In this document: piece by piece, positions 45,482 to 54,292 of the stretch
How the letters are laid out: each line of letters opens with the position of its first letter
Numbering within the stretch: position 1 is the stretch's first letter
Origin: Clostridium sp. Marseille-P299
Lineage (GTDB): Bacteria > Bacillota > Clostridia > Lachnospirales > Lachnospiraceae
DNA: 64,000 nt
NCBI RefSeq assembly: GCF_900078195.1
Contig: NZ_FJVE01000004.1
Span: 1 to 64,000, forward strand
Reading direction: 5' to 3'
Position numbers and translations under genes: made by a program
The notes under the pieces: generated by a model
Told to the model about the DNA's origin: nothing
Database searches by the model: none
The model's input: only the letters and a program-made list of their open reading frames with translations

Positions 45482-46534
45482 CTAACCTAATATACTATCT
45501 ATACGTTGTTTTGCCATTTTATAATCTCCACATTTCTTATAATATTTTATGCTACTTCCTTTATCCCCAAGACATTCATAGATCACCCCAATATTATAAA
45601 AAGAAAGATACCCATTAACCCCTTCCATCTTGCATGCTTTCTTCCGGGTAGCTTTTAGAAATTCTTCTATTGCTTCTAGAAATTTACCATTGTTCATTAA
45701 CACAAGAGCAATCATAAATATAAAATCAGCTGAATGAGCAAATTCGTCATATACATTTAATAATTGCATTGCAGCTTCATATTGCTCGGTGTTAAGGAGA
45801 GAGTATCCATAGCTTTCTATTAAATCTTGAACATATTCAAGTCTTATATCCAAATCATAACTTAGTACCTGCGAAAAATATGTACAAGCTGATTTATAAT
45901 TTTCCTCCATGTAATAGCTTTTTCCTATTTGGTAGATAAGATAAGGATCTTCTGGATTTTTTTCCAACGCCATCCTTAATAACGTTATATTTCTATCTGT
46001 TTTTTTCTTTCTTAGGTCTAAGTTACCTTCATAACCAGAATGCTGTACAATCAACGGTATATCATAATAGTCTACTTTTGAATGATTAATAGGTACTAAT
46101 TGTTCATGTATGACTCCTTCATATTTATAATATAACTTAGAAAAAAAGCGACCAACTCTTTCGTGATATTTATAAGCTACTGCTCCTCTTGAGTATTCAT
46201 TCACTCTTAACAATCTTCCTACTTTCGTTGGACTTAAAACTATCTTTTGTAGTTGTAGCTTATCTATAGTTTCAATTACTTCATCTGCATCAAGTACAAG
46301 AATAAATTCATTGGTAGCTTTAGTAATTGAAAAATTTCTTGCATCACTAAAGTCATTCTTCCATTTATAATCATATACCTTATCCGTAAATTGTAACGCT
46401 ATCTCTTTGGTTTTGTCAGTTGACCCTGTATCTATAATAATTATTTCATCAGCAATTTGAGTCGCGCTTAATAAACTTCTTTTTATATTTGCTTCCTCGT
46501 TTTTTACTATCATGCAAACACTGACAGTATTCAT
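45482..46534 (-). CDS. Family 2 glycosyltransferase with TPR tail (proximal copy)
   Basis: N-terminal SVCMIVKNEEANIKRSLL, IIIDTGSTDKT and the DADE motif (LVLDADEVIE) give a GT-A fold, then TPR repeats (YLIYQIGKSYYMEENYKSACTYF) to the C-terminus. Length 350 aa. It is the first island gene downstream of flagellin and closely resembles the one at 31421-32440. A glycosyltransferase that adds the first sugar to flagellin is likely in view of this position. Confidence 0.85.
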   Translation of the reverse strand: MNTVSVCMIVKNEEANIKRSLLSATQIADEIIIIDTGSTDKTKEIALQFTDKVYDYKWKNDFSDARNFSITKATNEFILVLDADEVIETIDKLQLQKIVLSPTKVGRLLRVNEYSRGAVAYKYHERVGRFFSKLYYKYEGVIHEQLVPINHSKVDYYDIPLIVQHSGYEGNLDLRKKKTDRNITLLRMALEKNPEDPYLIYQIGKSYYMEENYKSACTYFSQVLSYDLDIRLEYVQDLIESYGYSLLNTEQYEAAMQLLNVYDEFAHSADFIFMIALVLMNNGKFLEAIEEFLKATRKKACKMEGVNGYLSFYNIGVIYECLGDKGSSIKYYKKCGDYKMAKQRIDSILG

Positions 46535-46806
46535 ATTTAATCCTCCTACTAGAATGTCAAGACCGTATAGTTAGGTTTATTATTTTAATTCTGTTTAATT
46601 ACGCATCTAATCATGATTTAAAGTCTATTCCAGTTATATATCTAATACTTTACTACATTTATCGACATTTTATTCTTATATAGTAATAGATATTATTAAT
46701 AGTTTTTTTGTATATATTTATTTAAGTATTATTAAAAAAAGTTTCTATTTTAATTGTTAGAGAATGCCTTACATCTAGCAATTAAAACAAAAACTTTTTT
46801 TGAAAT
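46535..46806. other. Gap between the flagellin terminator and the island
   Basis: Very AT-rich. Holds the second stem-loop at 46748-46787. No SigD-type promoter with correct spacing was found for the island; a sigma-A promoter could not be recognised with confidence. Confidence 0.4.
46748..46787 (-). terminator. Second terminator downstream of flagellin
   Basis: TTTTAATTGTTAGA pairs with TCTAGCAATTAAAA (one A-C mismatch). On the minus strand a run of seven T lies a few bases later. Tandem with the main flagellin terminator. Confidence 0.6.
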
Positions 46807-46836
46807 AAAAAAGGGTGACCTTAAGGTCAGCCCTCT
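46807..46836 (-). terminator. Terminator of the flagellin gene
   Basis: On the minus strand GGGCTGACC TTAA GGTCACCC (one bulged C) is followed by TTTTTTATTTC. It begins about 18 bp after the flagellin stop. Confidence 0.88.
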
Positions 46837-46853
46837 TAAATTCATTAATATTA

Positions 46854-47666
46854 TTATTGTAATAATGATAAAACACCTTGAGTAGATTGGTTAGCTTGAG
46901 CAAGCATAGATTGAGCAGCTTGTTGAAGAATATTATCTTTTGAGTATTTTACCATTTCGTCTGCCATATCTACGTCACGAATACGAGATTCAGCTGCTTG
47001 TAAATTCTCAGATGTATTATCAGCATTAGCAATTGTATGCTCTAATCTATTTTGTAATGCACCAAGATTAGATCTTTGAGTGGAAACTGTATCAATAGCT
47101 TTCTGAACATTTGTAGTAGCTGTTTCAGCCTTAGTGTGATCAGTTACATCTAAAGCATCAACACCTAATGTTGCAGCAGTCATATCACCAATCTGGAAAG
47201 TAATTTTCTGATTAGCATTTGCACCTACTTGAAGGTTTTTACCAGTAAATTTACCATCAAGTAATTTCATTGTATTGAATTCTGTTTGATCAGCAATACG
47301 TGTTACTTCTGAAGACAATTGATCTAATTCAGCTTTTATAGCAGTACGGTCAGCAGTTACGTTAGTATCATTGGCTGCTTGTACAGATAACTCTCTCATT
47401 CTTTGAAGAATTGAAGTAGTTTCATTAAGAGCACCTTCAGCTGTCTGAATTAAAGAGATACCATCTTGTGCATTTGTAGATGCTTGATCAAGACCTCTAA
47501 TTTGTCCACGCATTTTTTCAGAAATTGTAAGACCAGCAGCATTATCACCAGCACGATTAATTTTGTAACCAGAAGATAATTTTTCTGTAGATTTTGCAAG
47601 GTTACCAGTTGTAATTCCTAATTGTCTGTTTGTATTAGCAGACGCCATATTGTGTTGAATTATCAT
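46854..47666 (-). CDS. hag: Flagellin
   Basis: The flagellar filament subunit, exported by the type III apparatus. The N-terminal domain has ANTNRQLGITTGNLAKSTEK and GYKINRAGDNAAGLTISEKM; the C-terminal domain has ESRIRDVDMADEMVKYSK and ends QSTQGVLSLLQ. At 270 aa it consists of little more than the D0 and D1 domains. The variable part (about 140-190) is rich in T, D and A, which is where glycans would sit. Upstream are a SigD promoter and a CsrA-type leader; downstream, a double terminator. Confidence 0.97.
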   Translation of the reverse strand: MIIQHNMASANTNRQLGITTGNLAKSTEKLSSGYKINRAGDNAAGLTISEKMRGQIRGLDQASTNAQDGISLIQTAEGALNETTSILQRMRELSVQAANDTNVTADRTAIKAELDQLSSEVTRIADQTEFNTMKLLDGKFTGKNLQVGANANQKITFQIGDMTAATLGVDALDVTDHTKAETATTNVQKAIDTVSTQRSNLGALQNRLEHTIANADNTSENLQAAESRIRDVDMADEMVKYSKDNILQQAAQSMLAQANQSTQGVLSLLQ

Positions 47667-47800
47667 AATATATTCCTCCTTGAATATACAGTAGCATCCA
47701 TGCTACCATTGTCATTTTATTGTAGTATAATAAAATGTTATCTGACATATATAGGCCGTACGCTCCTATTATTCGCTTCCAGATAATATTTATCTTACTT
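47667..47800 (-). promoter_or_regulatory. Structured flagellin leader with candidate CsrA sites
   Basis: On the minus strand, a 6-bp hairpin (47691-47706; TAGCA stem) displays TGGA, preceded by A (ATGGA), in its loop: an ANGGA site, the canonical CsrA target. A second GGA pair forms the Shine-Dalgarno (AAGGAGGA, 47674-47681) about 8 bp before the ATG. A longer 9-bp hairpin (CATTTTATT / AATAAAATG) lies at about 47712-47738. This layout matches the B. subtilis hag leader that CsrA represses. Confidence 0.7.
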
Positions 47801-47807
47801 ATACTAT

Positions 47808-47834
47808 ATATCGGATAGAAAAAATAATACTTTA
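47808..47834 (-). promoter_or_regulatory. SigD promoter of flagellin
   Basis: TAAA (47831-47834), 15-bp spacer, TCCGATAT (47808-47815) on the minus strand: a close match to the SigD consensus TAAA-N15-GCCGATAT. It lies about 140 bp before the flagellin start. Confidence 0.88.
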
Positions 47835-47853
47835 TAGTGATTTATAATATTTT

Positions 47854-48333
47854 TTATTTTTTTTTGTCTAAAAAATAAGACTCCCCTTGATATTCACTCA
47901 TCATATTTTTATAATAGTTACTAACAGATTGACTACTCACGTTATAATTTTTAATCTCCTGTTTTTGTCTCATTAGATAAGTCTCAAGCTTTGATTTAAT
48001 AGCCTTCTCTTTCACTTGAAGATTCATACTTTTTTCAATAATCTTCTTGATTAGTTCTTGCATAACAACAATATCTGATTTATATTCAAAGGCATTGCGT
48101 TTTACCTCATCTTGAACCCTAGCATATATCATCTCAAAGCCATCATCTAATTGATCTAACTGTGTAATAAGTTTCTCTTTCTTATTTAAGGTTTCATCAA
48201 AACTATCTATATCGACTTCAATCGATGTTAATATATTTTCTTGTTTCTTATTTATTTCAATCAACTCATCTAAAATTTTATTTTTTTTTACTAAAGTATC
48301 TGTTAGTATTCTTATATAAGTATTAATTTCCAT
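47854..48333 (-). CDS. FliT/FlgN-like flagellar chaperone (putative)
   Basis: A 159-aa, all-helical, highly charged protein, with a long coiled-coil pattern (LVKKNKILDELIEINKKQENIL, LNKKEKLITQLDQL). Position immediately after fliS and before flagellin suggests an export chaperone of FliT or FlgN type. No diagnostic motif allows me to choose one. The stop is 20 bp from the SigD box of flagellin, so the promoter partly overlaps the gene end. Confidence 0.6.
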   Translation of the reverse strand: MEINTYIRILTDTLVKKNKILDELIEINKKQENILTSIEVDIDSFDETLNKKEKLITQLDQLDDGFEMIYARVQDEVKRNAFEYKSDIVVMQELIKKIIEKSMNLQVKEKAIKSKLETYLMRQKQEIKNYNVSSQSVSNYYKNMMSEYQGESYFLDKKK

Positions 48334-48387
48334 CTCTATCTCTTTCCTATTAATAGCTTTCTTAGATTCTATTTTACATAAAGTTAC

Positions 48388-48756
48388 TTATTTATTATTC
48401 TTCATAACTTCTTTCCATGTATCTCGCATTACTCTAAGATGGGCTAAAACCTCATCCAAGATTTTGCTGTCTTTACTAATATTCGCTTGAACCATTCTTT
48501 GATATAAATAGTTATAAACATTATCAAAATCTTTAGCTACCCCATATTTAAAATCAAGCGTACTTTGTAAATATGTAATAATTTTTTCTGCTTTAATTAT
48601 ATTATTATTTGCCTTGCTTATATCTTTTTCTTCAATACCAATAAGAGCTATATTACAAAATTTTATTGCCCCTTCATATAACATTAGAGTTAATTCTGCT
48701 GGTGTAGCTGTATTAATTTTATTATTTTGGTATGCTGATGCAGCATTAAATGCCAT
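48388..48756 (-). CDS. fliS: Flagellin export chaperone FliS
   Basis: A 122-aa all-helical chaperone that binds the C-terminus of flagellin before export and also interacts with FliW. The start AFNAASAYQNNKINTATPAELTLMLYEGAIKF is diagnostic. GGAGG precedes the start. It lies downstream of fliD, as usual. Confidence 0.95.
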   Translation of the reverse strand: MAFNAASAYQNNKINTATPAELTLMLYEGAIKFCNIALIGIEEKDISKANNNIIKAEKIITYLQSTLDFKYGVAKDFDNVYNYLYQRMVQANISKDSKILDEVLAHLRVMRDTWKEVMKNNK

Positions 48757-48867
48757 CTTTATTCCTCCTGTATCACTAACCTACCATTTTTTATAATATT
48801 ATAACAAATAAATAGCAAAATATATAGAAGAATATAATATCTTCCTAACACCTTATAATGCAATAAC

Positions 48868-51018
48868 TTAGTTTGAGCTCGTACCCAACATACCTGCTAA
48901 TGCATTACTCTGAGATTGTAATTTTGCCATTGCTGTTTCCATAGCAGAAAATTGTTGATAGTACTTATTTTCTAAAGCTGTAACCTTTTTATCTAATTCA
49001 GCAATTTTTTTCTTATACTCTGTTTGTTGATTAGTCATCAATTTATCATTATAAAACGTAAAGGCACTTCTAACATTAGGGATAGACTTTATATTTTTAT
49101 CTATATCTTTGTATAAATTGCTAATAGTTTTAGAAAGCACTTCTGCTACTATATCAGGATCTGATTCCAGTGCATTCATAAGTTTATTCGTAAGGCTAGC
49201 AAAAGTTGAATCATCTGGATCTCCATCTATATGTAATAAGCCTTTTTCCGAATAATCTGAAGAAGTTCCTATTCCAAAGCTAGCTAACGAATATTTTTTG
49301 CCGTCACTTGCTTCAACACTTTGTGTAAGAGATGTTTTTAATGAAGTTATAACAGTTCCTATGCTAGAATCTCTTCTGAGCATAGAATCCTTTATTTTAG
49401 TCTCCCATTTTTCAATCTGTGCATCTGTCATGGCTTCTTTTTCATCATCACTCAAAGGATCATAACCACTTGCTGAATCTGCATAATATAAGGTATTTAA
49501 TTCCTTTAAAATTTCATTGTAATTTTTGACGAAATTTTTTACTGCATCAAAGGTGGCTTGTGTATCATTGGACACTCCAAACGTAATACTTTCGTTTCCT
49601 GTAGTTGCACCTTTTAATGTAACAGTTAATCCATTAACCGTTACCGTATTAGAGCTACTCGTAAAAGTTACACCATTCATTTCAAATTTAGCATCTCTAC
49701 CTGCCTTTACAACCATATCATTTTGATTTGAATTTGTTGAATCTACATTAGTAATTTCGCCAAGGCCTAATAATGCTAATGAACTAGTTGTTGAGGTTCC
49801 ATATTTATGAAATTCTTCTACATATAACTTCATATTATTCTCAATCTCATTTAAGTTATTATTCGCATCATAATATGATTTATAGGTGTCAGCATAAGTA
49901 ACCTTATATACTTGACTTTCCTTTACAACATTATCATACTCTTGTAATAAAGCAGATACTGAATATTCATCGATTTGTTTTTTAACTTCTTCTTCCGTTC
50001 CTTCTTCTGGAACTTTAATATTTGCTTTAAGATTACTTTCAACAGCCCTATACTTTTGTAATATTTTTATGCCTTCTGTTGCTAGTTCCTCATCTTTAAA
50101 ACCTTTTGATTCTAAATAAGACTCGATCTTACTTTTATATTCTGATTGATTATAATCTTCTAATGTAACTGTGTAACTAGCTAATAATTCTTTATTCGCC
50201 ATCTCATAGGCCTTCGTACTTGCTTCTTTAGTTGCTTCACTTTCAATTACTTTTGTCCTACTTTTTTGGGCTAATTCAACCAAGTACTTTAGATTTTCTT
50301 CATCTATTGTATCACTATTTCTAATTTGTTCTAATTTTTCATTAACCTTTAATGACTCTTCTTTGTCAAGGCTTGAATAATCAATCGCAGTTTTTATTGC
50401 ATCTAAACTTTCCTTCGCTCCAGCACCATATTCTCTAATTGTAAATTGGTTTTCTTCACCACTTAACTTAGAACTAATAAAAATTCTTTTTTGTGAATTA
50501 TCAAAATTAGCATTTAAACCTGCATTTTTACATTTAGTAATGAAATCATCAATTGTAGTATTTTCATCAACAACAAAACGCTCTTCTTTTGATCCATTAG
50601 TAATTACTATCGTACTGCCACTATTAGTACCTAAGCCCAAACTTTTTAGTGTATTAGAACCTGTTGTACTACTACCTAGCTTAGAACTAATGACTGATTG
50701 ACTAGTTGCTGTAGTAATATTTGATATTGTTCCTGCCCCTGTTGGTGCTGAACCACTTGCTTTTATTTCAACCAATGACTCATTCGAGCTAGTCACTTTC
50801 TTCGTACTGTAAGAACTTTGTAGTCTTAACTTAGTTAAATCTTCTGAATATAATTTGTACAGTTTTGTATTTAATTCTTTTAATTTATCTTGCTTCCATT
50901 CAAGAATTTGCGATTTATCACTTACTTTTTTATTCTTTAGTTTCTGGGCATCTACAAGACCTTTAACGATACTATCTGTATCTAACCCTGAAATCATTCC
51001 TGATAATCTTAGTGCCAT
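48868..51018 (-). CDS. fliD: Flagellar filament cap protein FliD
   Basis: The distal cap that helps flagellin assemble. The N-terminus LRLSGMISGLDTDSIVKGLVDAQK is diagnostic; the C-terminal coiled coil (YKKKIAELDKKVTALENKYYQQFSAMETAMAKLQSQSNALAGML) is typical. At 716 aa it is larger than many FliD proteins (often about 450-500 aa), with additional helical and coiled-coil segments (about 200-370). AGGGAGG precedes the start. Part of flaG-fliD-fliS. Confidence 0.95.
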   Translation of the reverse strand: MALRLSGMISGLDTDSIVKGLVDAQKLKNKKVSDKSQILEWKQDKLKELNTKLYKLYSEDLTKLRLQSSYSTKKVTSSNESLVEIKASGSAPTGAGTISNITTATSQSVISSKLGSSTTGSNTLKSLGLGTNSGSTIVITNGSKEERFVVDENTTIDDFITKCKNAGLNANFDNSQKRIFISSKLSGEENQFTIREYGAGAKESLDAIKTAIDYSSLDKEESLKVNEKLEQIRNSDTIDEENLKYLVELAQKSRTKVIESEATKEASTKAYEMANKELLASYTVTLEDYNQSEYKSKIESYLESKGFKDEELATEGIKILQKYRAVESNLKANIKVPEEGTEEEVKKQIDEYSVSALLQEYDNVVKESQVYKVTYADTYKSYYDANNNLNEIENNMKLYVEEFHKYGTSTTSSLALLGLGEITNVDSTNSNQNDMVVKAGRDAKFEMNGVTFTSSSNTVTVNGLTVTLKGATTGNESITFGVSNDTQATFDAVKNFVKNYNEILKELNTLYYADSASGYDPLSDDEKEAMTDAQIEKWETKIKDSMLRRDSSIGTVITSLKTSLTQSVEASDGKKYSLASFGIGTSSDYSEKGLLHIDGDPDDSTFASLTNKLMNALESDPDIVAEVLSKTISNLYKDIDKNIKSIPNVRSAFTFYNDKLMTNQQTEYKKKIAELDKKVTALENKYYQQFSAMETAMAKLQSQSNALAGMLGTSSN

Positions 51019-51054
51019 ATGTAACCTCCCTCTTACTATTTATAATATTAACTC

Positions 51055-51468
51055 TTACCTTTTCTCATCCACTAACAATCCAGCCATTTCATATATTTTT
51101 TCTAATACTTTAATTGATTCTTCTGGGGGGATCTCTCTAACTATTTCATTGGTTTCTCTATCGCGTATTTTAATTGATACTCTATTCACTTCTTCATGAT
51201 AGGAGAATTCACACCTTGTCTTTGTTGGCTTTAGTTTATTATTAACATCATTAATTACACTTTTAATCCGTGTAGCTTCTAATCTTTGTTCTTTCTGTTG
51301 TTCCGTATCATTACTTACACCACCGAATTCTACGGTAACTGATTTTGGCCCATTGCTCTTTCCACAATTCACCATTCCTTGTTGTAAATTTACCTCACTA
51401 CTAGAATTTGTTGCTTTATCTGCTCCTTGATATGTTGCAACTTGGCTTACTATTCCTTTCACTGCCAT
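51055..51468 (-). CDS. flaG: FlaG-like flagellar protein
   Basis: A 137-aa protein whose C-terminal half RVSIKIRDRETNEIVREIPPEESIKVLEKIYEMAGLL is the FlaG domain. The N-terminal half is polar and low in complexity. FlaG affects filament length in other bacteria. It is the first gene in flaG-fliD-fliS, just downstream of a SigD-like box. Confidence 0.88.
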   Translation of the reverse strand: MAVKGIVSQVATYQGADKATNSSSEVNLQQGMVNCGKSNGPKSVTVEFGGVSNDTEQQKEQRLEATRIKSVINDVNNKLKPTKTRCEFSYHEEVNRVSIKIRDRETNEIVREIPPEESIKVLEKIYEMAGLLVDEKR

Positions 51469-51529
51469 ACTTGTCCACCTCCGTGTGAATCTAGTTAATG
51501 TTCTAGGATATCTTATATTTATGTAATAG

Positions 51530-51556
51530 TTATCGTCATAATTTGAATAATGTTAA
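51530..51556 (-). promoter_or_regulatory. SigD-like promoter of the flaG-fliD operon
   Basis: TTAA (51553-51556), 15 bp, GACGATAA (51530-51537). Weaker than the other two SigD sites, but the spacing is identical and position is right. The rest of the 383-bp gap between csrA and flaG is AT-rich and holds the csrA terminator. Confidence 0.55.
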
Positions 51557-51713
51557 TACTTTATATTATTGTATTGCCATTATTTAAGCAAATGATAAAG
51601 TCTATTTGAAAATCTTATCTTTTTTATAGTAAATGATAAAAATTATATGATAAAGTATTCTTTCGCTGATATCTTGTAAATATATAAATATATATATTAT
51701 TTAATAAAATTCT

Positions 51714-51765
51714 CTTAAAAATGGGAGACTAATTTGTTCCCTAATGAAACAAAATTATCTCCCAT
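51714..51765 (-). terminator. Terminator after csrA
   Basis: On the minus strand, ATGGGAGA pairs with TCTCCCAT, with an inner A/T stem, and TTTTTAAG follows. It ends the flgM-flgN-flgK-flgK-flgL-fliW-csrA transcript. Confidence 0.85.
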
Positions 51766-51851
51766 CTATAATGTATACTCATACAAAATATACGTTAATA
51801 TTTTAGAAATGACACCTTCGTTGTCTTTTATAGAAATCAATAAAACTTAAA

Positions 51852-52073
51852 CTAGTCAAATAACTTCTTTAGAGCTTCTATACTATCTTCATTTTGCATC
51901 GTCTCTTTGTTCTCTTGTTTAATAGAAAGGTAGATTTCTTTACGATAAATCGGCACCGATTTCGGAGCTGATATTCCAATCTTTACTTGATCACCTTTAA
52001 TTTCTAATATCGTTATCTCAATATCATTTCCAATCATCAAGGATTCATTTACTTTTCTTGATAGGGCTAGCAT
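51852..52073 (-). CDS. csrA: Carbon storage/flagellin translation regulator CsrA
   Basis: An RNA-binding dimer that blocks ribosome access to flagellin mRNA. The N-terminus [24 protein letters not shown] and RNA-binding [17 protein letters not shown] are standard. At 73 aa it is slightly longer than the E. coli form and of the Firmicute type. Its ATG overlaps the fliW stop (ATGCTAG), so the partner proteins are made in step. Confidence 0.96.
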   Translation of the reverse strand: MLALSRKVNESLMIGNDIEITILEIKGDQVKIGISAPKSVPIYRKEIYLSIKQENKETMQNEDSIEALKKLFD

Positions 52074-52540
52074 TCAGATTCCCCCTTTTCTTTCTTGTAT
52101 TTCATAAAACTAGTATACACATTATGTTTTACTTCATACTCTGGGTTTTCTGCTATTACTTGACAACCTTTTTTCGTATCCGAATTAATGATAATTGGTG
52201 CTTTTAAATTACTTCTCACTTTTGTAATATCACTTGGAACCGTTAATGTAACAAATATTACAAGATTTTCTTCTGTAAGTTCTCCCAATGGTGCAATTAA
52301 TTCGTCTTCAATTGTCGGATTGTATTCAGGAACAATCATTAACGGACTAATCACTGGTAATGCCAAAGCCACTTCATCAAGGCTTTGTAACCATGAAATA
52401 GGTGATCTTTCTTCCGATTCTGAATCGTATAGTATCGTATATCTTTTAAAGTCCTCAAAACCTAATATCCCATTTTCAAATGTTATAACTTTATTTTCAT
52501 CTAAATCGATTTCTCCAAAGTGTTTTGTTTGTATTAACAT
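52067..52540 (-). CDS. fliW: Flagellar assembly factor FliW
   Basis: A CsrA antagonist that binds either CsrA or flagellin, so free flagellin raises CsrA activity. The N-terminus [31 protein letters not shown] is diagnostic; [18 protein letters not shown] follows. The length of 157 aa is normal. Overlaps csrA by 7 bp and follows flgL. Confidence 0.95.
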   Translation of the reverse strand: MLIQTKHFGEIDLDENKVITFENGILGFEDFKRYTILYDSESEERSPISWLQSLDEVALALPVISPLMIVPEYNPTIEDELIAPLGELTEENLVIFVTLTVPSDITKVRSNLKAPIIINSDTKKGCQVIAENPEYEVKHNVYTSFMKYKKEKGESEC

Positions 52541-52654
52541 TCTGTTCTCCTTCCGAGCTCATAAATAACTAATATGTATTCACAATCGCATAAGCGATTC
52601 GGCTCAATTATCCACAATGTTTTATATGTAATCCATACTCTATGTTATAACATC

Positions 52655-54190
52655 TTATAAGAAATCAAGCAATGAATTTTGTACGATTTTCGACGTTGCT
52701 GATAAAGAAGCATTATAAATCGTCTGCTGGGATGTCAATTTTATATACGCTTCCACAATATCTGCATCTTCATTGGTGGTTAATAAATCTTCAAAATCCA
52801 CCTGTTCTTCCGACAATCTACTTTCTGTTAACTCTAGTCTTACATATCTACTACCTAAATCAGCTACCGCAGTATTTACAACATCTTGTTGCTTACTAAG
52901 TTTAGTAATACCCTTTTCAAATGTAGTTTGCATTACTTCTGATTTTAACGTTAACTCCGTATTTAATGTTTCTAACAATTCATTTAAAGCAGCGGTTTGT
53001 TCTGATGTATTCGAGCTACTCTCTAGCATTTTCTTAGTTTCTGTAATCTTATCTTCTACTACTGCGACTGCATTAATAGAATCTAAAATATCGTCAATAC
53101 ATCTTCCAATAGCATGGGTAATTGCATCGCTACCTTGAGTATTAATTTTTAATTTCTGATTAAAATTAACTTCATAACTAATATCCTGCTTTGATTTCGT
53201 ATAAACTATAGGATCTTTGTCTGGATCAGTTAAGTCAGTTACTGTACAGTTAAAATAATTTTCAGGTCTTAATTCACCTTCCGTAAAACTGTCTTTTTCA
53301 TAAGTAACCTTTATTTCAGGTAATTTCTTAAAATCACCATAAACATCCTCCGCAAATATCAGTTCTCCTGTATCAGCAATATACTGAATTTCACCTGGCT
53401 CAGGCTGATATGCATTGGTATCTGTTGATTTTACGGATACAATATTACCAGCAAAAGTATCATAGATCACATTTCCATCACTATCCAACTCATAATCACC
53501 ATTTGTATCGAGTCTTGGGTATGATATATTAATCTTTCCGCCATCATCTACTGTTTTCAAATTAGTATAAGAAAGTTGTAAACGGTACGCGTCAATCATA
53601 TTTGGTTTCGTATCAAGATTTGTGTTACCAGGGTTTGCTGGGTCATAATCACTTAAGTCATGAGAATTTATGGTTTTATTGACCATCTCGATTCCTGTAC
53701 CTGATAGTGACTCTTCGATTTCATAATTATAATTGGTTTCTTTTTTATTAAAAACTAAGCTTGTATCTGTTTTATATCCAGTAAACACATATCTGCCTGC
53801 ATATTGTGCATTTCCTTCGGCGTATACTTGCTTCTTCAATTCCGTAAGGTTCGTCACAATACTATTTCTATCTTCTTTTGTTAACGTATCATTTGATCCT
53901 TGAACGCAATAGGTGTTCATTTGCTTTAAAATATCATTTACATTATTAAGCGCACTTTCCGTCACATCCATCCAAGATTTTGCATCTGGTATGTTTTTCT
54001 CATAGTATTGATTAATTTCTGTAAGGTTTGTTCGTAACTTTAGTGCACGTACTGCAATGATTGGATCTTCAGAAGGTCTTTGTATCTTTTTGCCTGTGGA
54101 ATACATTTGCTCTAATTTTGACATTGCATTTTTATTGGTATTGATGTTATAGAGCGCATTATTCGTCATCATTTTATTCGTGATTCTCAT
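52655..54190 (-). CDS. flgL: Hook-filament junction protein FlgL
   Basis: HAP3, between the hook and filament. N-terminal RITNKMMTNNALYNINTNKNAMSKLEQ and C-terminal EAYIKLTSQQTIYNASLSATSKIVQNSLLDFL show the flagellin-like D0/D1 ends. At 511 aa it has a sizeable middle insertion (about 190-340) rich in D, T and P. AAGGAG precedes the ATG. Confidence 0.93.
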   Translation of the reverse strand: MRITNKMMTNNALYNINTNKNAMSKLEQMYSTGKKIQRPSEDPIIAVRALKLRTNLTEINQYYEKNIPDAKSWMDVTESALNNVNDILKQMNTYCVQGSNDTLTKEDRNSIVTNLTELKKQVYAEGNAQYAGRYVFTGYKTDTSLVFNKKETNYNYEIEESLSGTGIEMVNKTINSHDLSDYDPANPGNTNLDTKPNMIDAYRLQLSYTNLKTVDDGGKINISYPRLDTNGDYELDSDGNVIYDTFAGNIVSVKSTDTNAYQPEPGEIQYIADTGELIFAEDVYGDFKKLPEIKVTYEKDSFTEGELRPENYFNCTVTDLTDPDKDPIVYTKSKQDISYEVNFNQKLKINTQGSDAITHAIGRCIDDILDSINAVAVVEDKITETKKMLESSSNTSEQTAALNELLETLNTELTLKSEVMQTTFEKGITKLSKQQDVVNTAVADLGSRYVRLELTESRLSEEQVDFEDLLTTNEDADIVEAYIKLTSQQTIYNASLSATSKIVQNSLLDFL

Positions 54191-54292
54191 GGTATTCTCC
54201 TTACTCTAAGCCAAGTATCAAGTAGATATTCTCATTTTGCTAGCTCTACTTGCTATATCACCCTCATGAAGCCAAGGACATTCTTCATAAGG

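Noticed and set aside
30884-46534. Pseudaminic or legionaminic acid synthesis genes in the island
   Set aside because: No NeuB-, PseB-, PseI- or LegF-like protein was found.
51645-51680. A plus-strand SigD box (TAAAG...GCTGATAT)
   Set aside because: The spacer is only 10 bp and there is no plus-strand gene downstream.
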